A DNA stretch of 6,240 nt, taken from assembly GCA_002339805.1 (NCBI GenBank), contig DDKW01000037.1, positions 1 through 6,240 on the forward strand, given 5' to 3'. This stretch comes from Dehalococcoidia bacterium UBA2588. GTDB taxonomy: Bacteria; Chloroflexota; Dehalococcoidia; Lucifugimonadales; UBA3495. The position numbers were made by a program, and so were the translations under genes. Each line of letters begins with the position of its first letter. Within the stretch, counting starts at the first letter, position 1. Below are positions 1-6,240 of this stretch, in pieces. The notes under the pieces are model-generated. The model was not told where the DNA came from. It ran no database searches and saw only the letters and a program-made list of their open reading frames with translations.

Positions 1-3000
1 CTTTCTACCGCAGCCATTGCCGTATCAATAGAAGTGAAGCAAGGAATTCGTTTTTCAACTGCAGCCCGTCTGATGTAAAATCCATCTCTAATTACTCTAC
101 TGGATTCCGAGACGGTGTTTATCACAGCCTGCACATACCCATCATTAATAACATCTACAACGTTAGGGTGTCCTTCACCCAACTTTTTTGTGATCATAGT
201 TACAGGTATCCCTGAATTTTCTATCATTTCAGCAGTACCCTCTGTTGCGAACAACTCACAGCCACAATCGGACAAAGTTTTGACCAAATTGGTGCATTCT
301 AACTTGTCTGAATCAGATAAGCTTAACAGTATTCCTGACTTTTTAGGAATATTCAGATTCGCTGCGAGTAGAGTTTTAGTAAGGGCCGATTCGAAATTGT
401 TATCGATACCCATAACCTCTCCTGTAGACTTCATTTCTGGGCTTAAATACGTGTCAACTCCGACCAATTTCGACATTGAGAATACAGGTGCTTTTATCCC
501 AATTACCTTAGATTTTGGCCAAAGCCCTCCTTTGTATCCTTGTTCTGCAATACTTATTCCAGTCATAACTTTGGTAGCAACTTTCGCGGCTTGAAGACCG
601 GTCACTTTAGATATAAATGGTATGGTACGGCTTGCCCGAGGATTGACTTCAATCACGGACACTTCGGTATCGTTAACCGGACCAAAGTCCGTGCCCGGAC
701 TCCTGTAAGAAGCTCCACCACTTATAACAAACTGAATATTCATAAGACCTTTGACGCCCAGCGCCAATCCTATTTTAGTAGTATATTCAACGATCGTATC
801 AACTTCATTTTCCGTGAGGTTCAATCCAGGATAAATAGCCATTGAATCCCCACTGTGAACCCCTGCTCTTTCAATATGCTCCATAACTCCTGGGATCAAC
901 ACGGTTTGACCATCACATATTGCGTCTACTTCGCACTCTTTTCCTTCAACGTACCTATCTATGAGAACTTTTTTATCCGGACTCACCTCAGATGCTATTG
1001 CCAGATACTGCCGTAGTTCCCCCTCTGTATTAACAACTTCCATTGCTCGCCCACCCAACACGTAGCTTGGTCGTACAACTACAGGGAATCCTACATCTTT
1101 GGCCACTTTAAGGGCGTCGCTGATCGAATTTACCGCAGATCCTGGAGGTTTGGGTATATCCAAATTAGACAGAAACAACTCGAATTTGTCACGATCTGAT
1201 GCAATATCAATAGCCTCTGCAGTAGATCCCAAAATCTGGTAACCATTAGTATCTAAGGATTGGGATAGATTTATCGCGGTTTGTCCCCCAAACTGGACTA
1301 CAACAGGAGGACATCCTTCGGTTGTTCTTTCATTTTCTAAGATATCCATAACTGACTCATCATCGAGAGGCTCAAAATATAGTCGTGTACTCGAATCAAA
1401 ATCGGTTGAGACAGTCTCTGGGTTAGAGTTAATCATTATGCTGGAAATACCCGCTTCTGTAAGAGATCTAGAAGCATGCACACTGCAATAATCAAACTCT
1501 ATTCCTTGACCAATTCTGATTGGTCCGCTTCCGATCACAACAGCCTTGGGGCCTTCCAAAGAAATTGCCTCGTTTTCATCTTCGTAAGTACTGTAATAGT
1601 ATGGCGTGACGGCTTCAAATTCTGCTGCACAAGTATCCACCATTTTATATACTGGCCTGATATTCTCAGCGTACCTAAGGTTTCTAATTTCTGTGTCAAA
1701 AGTACCCGTTGCGTCTGCCAGTTGCTTATCACTGAAGCCTAATCTCTTCCCTTTTAGGATTAATTCTCCGTTAAGTTCAGCTTGTCTGCTTTGTTCTCTG
1801 AATGCTGATATCTTTTGAAGAGAGTCAATAAACCATGGGTCCACATGGCATTCTTTGATGATTTCTGCAGTAGAGTAGCCTTGCTGAACACAGGCCATTA
1901 GCGCCCATAACCTCAAATCATTAGGATACAGCGGGAAAGCATTAATATCTTTGGTCTTTTTATACTCATCTATCCATGTTTGATCCATCCAGAACATATC
2001 TCTACCATCAAGTTCCAATGACCGTACAGCCTTCTGCAAGGCACCTTCAAACGACCTATCGATAGCCATTACTTCCCCAGTAGCTTTCATCTGAGTCGTT
2101 AACCGTCGATCTCCGGTAGGGAATTTATCAAACGGCCATCTCGGAATTTTTACAACACAGTAGTCAAGCGCAGGTTCAAAAGCTGCTCCTGTTTTTCCTG
2201 TGACTCTGTTGCTTATCTCATCCAATGTTTTGCCAATAGCTATTTTCGCAGAAACCCGGGCGATAGGATATCCAGTCGCTTTGCTAGCCAAAGCCGAACT
2301 TCTACTGACCCTGGGGTTCACTTCAATCACGTAATATTCACTATCATGAGGCCACTCGTAACCTAAATTTGCTTCAACCTCAGAATGTGGTCGTAAGGCC
2401 ATCTGAATATTACATCCACCCTCAATACCTAGGCCACGGATTATCCGCAAGCTGGCACTTCTAAGCATTTGATAATCTTTATCACTCAAAGTCTGGCTAG
2501 GAGCAACAACTATACTGTCGCCTGTGTGAGCTCCCATTGGATCTAGATTTTCCATATTGCAAATAGTAATGCAGTTGTCATTCGCATCTCTAATCACTTC
2601 ATACTCAAGTTCTTTCCATCCGACCAAAGATCTTTCTATCAAGACTTGGTTTATCGGGCTAGCACTCAGACCACTTTCCACTATTTCATAGAACTCATCC
2701 TCTGTTGTAGCTATGCCCCCGCCAGTCCCTCCTAACGTATACGCAGGCCTAATTACGACCGGTAAGCCAATCAACTTCAAGGCTCTATCACTATCTTCCA
2801 AAGAGTTAACAATAGTATTCGGGGGTTCAGGTTCTCCTATATCTTTTAGGAATGTGCTGAACATCTCTCTGTCTTCGGATTTTTTGATCGTATCTAGAGA
2901 AGTACCCAAGAGCTTCACTTGATATTTCTCCAGAATACCTTTTTCATGTAACTCAACAGCCAAATTGAGACCTGTCTGACCGCCTAGCGTAGGCAATATA

Positions 3001-3245
3001 CCGTCAGGGCGTTCTCTGTCGATAATTCTTTCAAGAACTTCTGTATTTAAAGGCTCTACATATACTCTGTCCGCAACACCATCGTCTGTCATTATTGTCG
3101 CTGGGTTGGAATTAACTAGAATCGTGTAAATCCCTTCCTCCATCAATGATTTACAAGCTTGAGTACCCGCGTAATCAAATTCTGCTGCCTGACCTATCAC
3201 TATAGGGCCTGAGCCTATAACCAAAACTTTCATGGCCTCTACCAC
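1..3245 (-). CDS. carB: Carbamoyl-phosphate synthase large subunit (3' end cut off)
   Basis: CarB makes carbamoyl phosphate from bicarbonate, ammonia delivered by CarA, and two ATP. It is the first committed enzyme of pyrimidine synthesis and also supplies arginine synthesis. The visible 1081 residues read without a stop. The first half (about 1-404) has GSGPIVIGQ near the N terminus, the GGTGGG nucleotide loop near 172-177 and VIEVNPRVSRSSALASKATG near 306-325. An oligomerisation domain follows (about 405-555). The second half repeats the pattern with GSGPIRIGQG (about 571-580), VVVRPSYVLGGRAMEV (about 722-737) and VIEVNPRASRT (about 864-874). A C-terminal MGS-like allosteric domain starts near 966. 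The usual length suggests only some 15-25 residues and the stop lie beyond the left edge. I chose the GTG start at 3245 because AGGGAG sits 7 nt upstream. An in-frame ATG at 3233, four codons later, has only a purine run too close to serve. Both halves carry loop insertions relative to the E. coli enzyme. Identity is certain; the start is less so. Confidence 0.97.
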   Translation of the reverse strand, partial: MVEAMKVLVIGSGPIVIGQAAEFDYAGTQACKSLMEEGIYTILVNSNPATIMTDDGVADRVYVEPLNTEVLERIIDRERPDGILPTLGGQTGLNLAVELHEKGILEKYQVKLLGTSLDTIKKSEDREMFSTFLKDIGEPEPPNTIVNSLEDSDRALKLIGLPVVIRPAYTLGGTGGGIATTEDEFYEIVESGLSASPINQVLIERSLVGWKELEYEVIRDANDNCITICNMENLDPMGAHTGDSIVVAPSQTLSDKDYQMLRSASLRIIRGLGIEGGCNIQMALRPHSEVEANLGYEWPHDSEYYVIEVNPRVSRSSALASKATGYPIARVSAKIAIGKTLDEISNRVTGKTGAAFEPALDYCVVKIPRWPFDKFPTGDRRLTTQMKATGEVMAIDRSFEGALQKAVRSLELDGRDMFWMDQTWIDEYKKTKDINAFPLYPNDLRLWALMACVQQGYSTAEIIKECHVDPWFIDSLQKISAFREQSRQAELNGELILKGKRLGFSDKQLADATGTFDTEIRNLRYAENIRPVYKMVDTCAAEFEAVTPYYYSTYEDENEAISLEGPKAVVIGSGPIRIGQGIEFDYCSVHASRSLTEAGISSIMINSNPETVSTDFDSSTRLYFEPLDDESVMDILENERTTEGCPPVVVQFGGQTAINLSQSLDTNGYQILGSTAEAIDIASDRDKFELFLSNLDIPKPPGSAVNSISDALKVAKDVGFPVVVRPSYVLGGRAMEVVNTEGELRQYLAIASEVSPDKKVLIDRYVEGKECEVDAICDGQTVLIPGVMEHIERAGVHSGDSMAIYPGLNLTENEVDTIVEYTTKIGLALGVKGLMNIQFVISGGASYRSPGTDFGPVNDTEVSVIEVNPRASRTIPFISKVTGLQAAKVATKVMTGISIAEQGYKGGLWPKSKVIGIKAPVFSMSKLVGVDTYLSPEMKSTGEVMGIDNNFESALTKTLLAANLNIPKKSGILLSLSDSDKLECTNLVKTLSDCGCELFATEGTAEMIENSGIPVTMITKKLGEGHPNVVDVINDGYVQAVINTVSESSRVIRDGFYIRRAAVEKRIPCFTSIDTAMAAVE

Positions 3246-3252
3246 TTTAATA

Positions 3253-3258
3253 CTCCCT
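3253..3258 (-). promoter_or_regulatory. Ribosome binding site of carB (decides the start)
   Basis: On the minus strand AGGGAG is followed by the 7-nt spacer TATTAAA and then GTG at 3245. This spacing is ideal for the GTG, but would be 19 nt from the in-frame ATG at 3233. It lies in the 26-nt gap after the small upstream gene. This favours GTG initiation, giving an N terminus four residues longer (MVEA before MKVLVIG). Confidence 0.65.
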
Positions 3259-3271
3259 AGAACCTAAATAT

Positions 3272-3670
3272 CTATTCAATTGGCAATCTCCCTGGCAAAT
3301 CCAATAATCCTCGTTTTTGAAAAGCATTGAGCATAGAAAAAACCATTCTGCCATACATCTGCCCCTTAGGATCGAATTCAAAACCCACAAGGTCAGTCCT
3401 AGGAGGCACTGAAAATAACACCGTATTTTCATCCTGGGCCATTACCTGGATTATTGCTACCCCAGAATTGATACTCTCATCATCTGTTATGTTTACGTTT
3501 ATTTGCCATTCTTTGCCAAATGATGCCCTGTTAACACTGTCTATATGATACCTCTTACCATCTATCGGAATGGAAGGTATTTCATCATCTAAAATGCCTA
3601 ATAATTCATCCATACTTATAGGCAATTCCAAATCTACTCCTTGTTCTAATAGCACTTCAGAGAACAACAT
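3272..3670 (-). CDS. Uncharacterised acidic 132-residue protein between carA and carB
   Basis: I do not recognise this protein. It has 132 residues, no cysteine, no signal peptide and no obvious membrane segment, so it is probably cytoplasmic. By count it has 22 Asp/Glu against 10 Lys/Arg, so it is acidic. The first 30 residues look helical and acidic. Residues about 39-90 alternate like beta strands (KRYHIDSV, EWQINVNIT, GVAIIQVM, NTVLFSVPP). Residues 104-120 (QMYGRMVFSMLNAFQKR) could form an amphipathic helix before the end in LPGRLPIE. It starts 3 nt after the carA stop and ends in TAG 26 nt before carB, so it is almost certainly co-transcribed and made alongside both synthase subunits. 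The best Shine-Dalgarno match is a poor GAAGG 14 nt upstream, which suggests reinitiation after carA. Met20 is an alternative start. The tight spacing, the strand and the fold-like pattern support a real gene. A role linked to carbamoyl-phosphate synthase is only an inference from position. Confidence 0.85.
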   Translation of the reverse strand: MLFSEVLLEQGVDLELPISMDELLGILDDEIPSIPIDGKRYHIDSVNRASFGKEWQINVNITDDESINSGVAIIQVMAQDENTVLFSVPPRTDLVGFEFDPKGQMYGRMVFSMLNAFQKRGLLDLPGRLPIE

Positions 3671-3673
3671 ACT

Positions 3674-4765
3674 TTATATAATCGCCTTCATTGTTTTAAC
3701 AGTGTGAACAAACTCATCGAACAAATAGGTATTATCCATAGGGCCAGGAGCTGCCTCTGAATGGTACTGAATAGTAAACAATGGTAAAGTTCCATGAACC
3801 AGTCCTTCTACAGTACCGTCATTAAGGTTGACATGAGACACTTTCAAATCTAAAGGCAACGACTTAGGATCAACAGCATATCCATGGTTCTGAGCAGTGA
3901 TATACACTTTTCCCGTTCTTAGATCTTGAACAGGGTGATTGCCTCCTCTGTGACCAAACTTTAATTTAAATGTTTTGGCACCAAGGCTCTCAGCAATTAT
4001 TTGATGTCCTAGACATATTCCCATGATTGGCATCTTACCGATTAATTCTTTGATGTTATCTCCTATATATTCGAGTAAATTAGGGTCTCCTGGTCCGGGA
4101 GAAACTAACAAACCATCTGGTTTTAAGTCGAGAATGTCTTTATAGCTTGTGTCATCGGGAACTGATATTACTTCACAACCCCGTGAGGAGAGCATACGGA
4201 TGATATTATTTTTCACCCCACAATCGCTTATGACAACTCTTGGAGCATTTGTGTCATTAATCTGAGTTTTTTGGCTTATCTTATTTGTGCTTACACCATT
4301 CACAAAATTTATATCACCATATGCATCCAGGTTCTTTAACGTTTTCAATGCTACAGACGCATCGGGCGAGTCTGTTATGAGTCCTCTCATGACTCCGGAC
4401 GTTCTTATTCTTTTTGCAATTGCTCGGGTATCAAGTTGCCTAATCCCAGGTATATGTTGAGATTTCATGAAATTATCTAAGTTTTCCACGCTCAAAGTAT
4501 GACTCGGCGTATCACATAGTTCTCTTACCAACATACCAGCAACTTGAATTTTCGAAGATTCGGAGTCCGTTAAATTGATACCATAATTACCGATCAAAGG
4601 ATATGTCATGTTAACTATTTGGCCTGCATACGAAGGGTCAGTTAACACTTCCTGATATCCTGTCATTGTAGTGTTGAAAACCATTTCCCCACTGTTATCA
4701 GAAAGTCCTCCGAAACCAATTCCGGAAAATACAGATCCATCTTCCAGCACTAAATACCGATCCAT
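3674..4765 (-). CDS. carA: Carbamoyl-phosphate synthase small subunit (glutamine amidotransferase)
   Basis: CarA hydrolyses glutamine and channels the ammonia to CarB. The 363-residue length is normal. The N-terminal CPSase small-chain domain (about 1-150) shows LEDGSVFSGIGFG, FNTTMTGYQE and DPSYAGQIV. The class I glutamine amidotransferase domain follows (about 176-360), with SPGPGDP at 222-228, the nucleophile Cys251 in GICLGHQ, HRGGNHPV at 272-279, TAQNHGYAVD at 290-299, and His335 and Glu337 in QYHSEAAPGP. The triad is therefore complete. The Ser between His and Glu replaces the more common Pro, a variant I recall from other bacteria. The ATG lies 2 nt after the pyrC stop. An AAGGAGAGG ribosome binding site lies inside the end of pyrC, so translation is probably coupled. 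The gene ends in TAA. The subunit acts with CarB, encoded downstream on the same transcript after one small gene. Confidence is very high. Confidence 0.99.
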   Translation of the reverse strand: MDRYLVLEDGSVFSGIGFGGLSDNSGEMVFNTTMTGYQEVLTDPSYAGQIVNMTYPLIGNYGINLTDSESSKIQVAGMLVRELCDTPSHTLSVENLDNFMKSQHIPGIRQLDTRAIAKRIRTSGVMRGLITDSPDASVALKTLKNLDAYGDINFVNGVSTNKISQKTQINDTNAPRVVISDCGVKNNIIRMLSSRGCEVISVPDDTSYKDILDLKPDGLLVSPGPGDPNLLEYIGDNIKELIGKMPIMGICLGHQIIAESLGAKTFKLKFGHRGGNHPVQDLRTGKVYITAQNHGYAVDPKSLPLDLKVSHVNLNDGTVEGLVHGTLPLFTIQYHSEAAPGPMDNTYLFDEFVHTVKTMKAII

Positions 4766-4767
4766 AA

Positions 4768-6129
4768 CTAATTAACCTCTCCTTCCGTCCATCCCAATTC
4801 ATCAAACACAACATTACCATTGACGATAGTACACACGACACGTCCAGTTAGCGTTGCACCTTGCAAAGGGGTGTTTTTTCCTTTGGACACAAACTTTTCA
4901 GTATCGACTATCCATGTGACATCAGGGTCTATCAAAACCAAATCAGCTACTGAACCCTTACGGAGCGTGCCAAAATCTTTAAAGTTCTGTCCTAAGATTT
5001 TGCACGGATTATATGTCATAGTTTGTATCAATCTATTCAAAGAAATTTTCTTTTGCTGTACTAGTCCCATTAGAGATCCTACGGCTGTCTCAAACACGCT
5101 AATTCCAAAAGCAGCATCATCAAAAGTCGTATGTTTGCTAACGACATCATGGGGAGCATGGTCTGTGGCGATACAGTCAATTATCCCGGACTCTATCCCC
5201 TGAATTAATGATTCTATATCTGAATGGGTTCGCAACGGAGGATACATCTTTGAATTAGTATCGTACGCGCTGTCCGGAGTAGCAGCATAGTAGTTACCGT
5301 CAGTCAATACGTTTTCATCCGTCAAGGTCAGATGATGTGGGCATACTTCACTGGTCACATTCAGTCCTTGTTCTTTTGCCAATGCGAGCAATTCTACTGA
5401 TCCAGCAGAACTCACATGAGAAATGTGTACTTTACTTCCAGTAGCTTTGGCCAAAGCTATATCCCTAGCTACCATGATTTCTTCAACTGAATTAGGAATT
5501 CCTTTTAAGCCCAAAAAATCTGAAACTTCCCCCTCTGCCATCACACCGTTAGGAGAAATTGTTAGGTCCTGACAATGGTTCATTATAGGGACATCTAACG
5601 GGCCAACATATTCCAATGCAAGTCTCATGATTTCAGAGTCGTACACAGGATCCCCATCATCACTAAAAGCTACAGCACCGGCTTCATGTAATTCCAAAAA
5701 ATCTACGATCGAAGTACCTTTACGTCCTTTGGTAACAGCACCAATCGGGTAGACTCTACAGACTCCTTCAGTTGCACTTTTCATTTTGACAAATTCAATC
5801 ATCGACGGGGTATCTATCGCAGGGGATGTATTTGGCATCGCACACACGGAGGTAAAACCTCCTTTTACAGCGGCCATCGTTCCGGTTTGGATCGTTTCTT
5901 TGTGTTCAAACCCTGGCTCTCTTAAATGAGCGTGTAAATCAACAAATCCTGGACTTACAATTAAGCCTTTCGCATTTATCTCTTTACCGTCAGACATACC
6001 TTCTAATTCAATATGGTCAGACACTTCGAGAATAATATTGTTCTCCAGTAAAATATCACAAATTTTATCAATTCCAGATCCTGGATCGATAACTCTACCT
6101 TGCTTGATCAACATTCTATTCATATCCAT
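4768..6129 (-). CDS. pyrC: Dihydroorotase, type I
   Basis: PyrC is a zinc amidohydrolase that cyclises N-carbamoyl-L-aspartate to dihydroorotate, the third step of UMP synthesis. The 453-residue protein is slightly long for the type I family. Visible motifs are SPGFVDLHAHLREPG (59-73) with metal ligands His66 and His68, the substrate motif MPNT (98-101), FSDDG (155-159) with the Asp that replaces a carbamylated lysine in Aquifex/Bacillus-type enzymes, NHCQD with His185, HISHVSS with His238, EVCPHH (261-266), and catalytic Asp323 in IATDHAPH. The C terminus has KGKNTPLQGATLTG and TIVNGNVVFD. All expected metal ligands are present, so it should be active and not a PyrC-like pseudo-dihydroorotase. 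Residues about 275-290 form an extended loop, and the usual NPPLR reads YPPLR (296-300). The start is the first of three close ATGs (codons 1, 3 and 6), placed 6 nt after GGGGGA and directly after the pyrB stop. The stop TAG lies 2 nt before carA. Confidence 0.98.
   Translation of the reverse strand: MDMNRMLIKQGRVIDPGSGIDKICDILLENNIILEVSDHIELEGMSDGKEINAKGLIVSPGFVDLHAHLREPGFEHKETIQTGTMAAVKGGFTSVCAMPNTSPAIDTPSMIEFVKMKSATEGVCRVYPIGAVTKGRKGTSIVDFLELHEAGAVAFSDDGDPVYDSEIMRLALEYVGPLDVPIMNHCQDLTISPNGVMAEGEVSDFLGLKGIPNSVEEIMVARDIALAKATGSKVHISHVSSAGSVELLALAKEQGLNVTSEVCPHHLTLTDENVLTDGNYYAATPDSAYDTNSKMYPPLRTHSDIESLIQGIESGIIDCIATDHAPHDVVSKHTTFDDAAFGISVFETAVGSLMGLVQQKKISLNRLIQTMTYNPCKILGQNFKDFGTLRKGSVADLVLIDPDVTWIVDTEKFVSKGKNTPLQGATLTGRVVCTIVNGNVVFDELGWTEGEVN
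4776..4784 (-). promoter_or_regulatory. Ribosome binding site of carA inside pyrC
   Basis: The minus strand reads AAGGAGAGG, ending 10 nt before the carA ATG. The site lies within the last codons of pyrC (Glu-Gly-Glu-Val), so ribosomes finishing pyrC would cover it. This fits coupled synthesis of PyrC and CarA. Confidence 0.7.
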
Positions 6130-6240
6130 CTAATATCCCCCGGATGAGCATACAGAATTCAAAACTGCCATCCTGATAGCGACACCATTTTCTACTTGAG
6201 CTTGAATCAGTGATTTAGGTCCTTTTGCTACAGACTCACT
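6130..6240 (-). CDS. pyrB: Aspartate carbamoyltransferase catalytic chain, C-terminal end only
   Basis: Only the last 36 codons and the TAG stop are in the window; the start and all catalytic motifs lie beyond the right edge. The translated tail includes GPKSLIQAQVENGVAIRMAVL. It matches the terminal helix of aspartate carbamoyltransferases, whose consensus is roughly DPRAxYFxQxxNGxxxRMALL, and ends in NSVCSSGGY. The DPR and YF residues of that consensus are replaced here, so the tail is divergent. PyrB transfers the carbamoyl group of carbamoyl phosphate to aspartate, the step between the CarAB and PyrC reactions, which fits its place directly upstream of pyrC. The stop abuts the pyrC ATG with no intervening base. 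In Aquifex, type I dihydroorotase and this enzyme form a stable complex, so a PyrB-PyrC complex is possible here, by inference. The other candidate, ornithine carbamoyltransferase, is unlikely in this context. Confidence 0.85.
   Translation of the reverse strand, partial: SESVAKGPKSLIQAQVENGVAIRMAVLNSVCSSGGY
6136..6141 (-). promoter_or_regulatory. Ribosome binding site of pyrC inside pyrB
   Basis: The minus strand reads GGGGGA followed by the 6-nt spacer TATTAG and the first pyrC ATG. It lies in the last codons of pyrB (Gly-Gly). It supports the first of three closely spaced ATG codons as the pyrC start, and suggests coupling of PyrC translation to PyrB. Confidence 0.6.

Noticed and set aside
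115..594. Plus-strand open frame of 159 codons
   Set aside because: It lies wholly antisense to the MGS-like and second ATP-grasp part of carB, whose minus-strand frame is continuous and full of family motifs. It has no recognisable domain and reads like the complement of coding sequence.
541..2460. Internal repeat linking two parts of carB, for example the VIEVNPR and GEVM-ID segments seen twice
   Set aside because: This is the well-known ancient duplication of the CarB synthetase halves, present in the whole family, and not a recent repeat.
1..3245. Possible frameshift or split carB, since no single complete frame closes in the window
   Set aside because: Reading the minus strand codon by codon from 3245 to position 3 gives one continuous frame with motifs of both ATP-grasp halves and the C-terminal domain. 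The frame does not close only because the window ends before the stop.
3246..3271. Possible terminator or regulatory hairpin between the small gene and carB
   Set aside because: The gap is only 26 nt. It contains the carB ribosome binding site and shows no GC-rich inverted repeat followed by a T run.
3247..3432. Minus-strand frame of 61 codons overlapping the end of the small gene
   Set aside because: It is the same strand in another frame as the 132-residue protein. It has an irregular Cys- and Trp-rich composition and is best explained as a shadow.
4820..5203. Plus-strand open frame of 127 codons
   Set aside because: It is antisense to the C-terminal third of pyrC, which carries the catalytic IATDHAPH motif. 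The frame has no recognisable content and no plausible upstream signals.

Overview
The window is a single block of pyrimidine-biosynthesis genes, all transcribed leftward on the minus strand. In transcription order it holds the 3' end of pyrB (aspartate carbamoyltransferase), complete pyrC (dihydroorotase), complete carA (carbamoyl-phosphate synthase small subunit), a 132-residue protein I do not recognise, and nearly all of carB (carbamoyl-phosphate synthase large subunit, cut off just before its stop by the left edge). I see no RNA gene, mobile element, CRISPR array, promoter or terminator. The operon promoter would lie upstream of pyrB, beyond the right edge.

The layout is very compact. 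pyrB and pyrC abut (TAG directly followed by ATG), pyrC and carA are 2 nt apart, carA and the small gene are 3 nt apart, and 26 nt separate the small gene from carB if carB starts at its well-placed GTG. No stretch of 300 bases lacks a gene. The core order pyrB-pyrC-carA-carB is the one familiar from Bacillus-type pyr operons. The difference here is the extra small gene between the two carbamoyl-phosphate synthase subunits.

Together the genes encode the first three steps of de novo UMP synthesis. CarA hydrolyses glutamine and passes ammonia to CarB, which makes carbamoyl phosphate using two ATP. PyrB condenses this with aspartate, and PyrC cyclises the product to dihydroorotate. All four recognised enzymes keep the catalytic motifs visible in the window. 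I translated carB by eye from start to left edge and found no frameshift or internal stop.

The organism is a bacterium with an AT-leaning genome. Length insertions in both ATP-grasp halves of CarB, an extended loop in PyrC and a His-Ser-Glu triad motif in CarA are reminiscent of Chloroflexota (Dehalococcoidia or SAR202-like) proteins. That assignment rests on memory of family sequences and is an inference only. The items most worth a second look are the unknown small gene and the matching insertions in the two halves of CarB.
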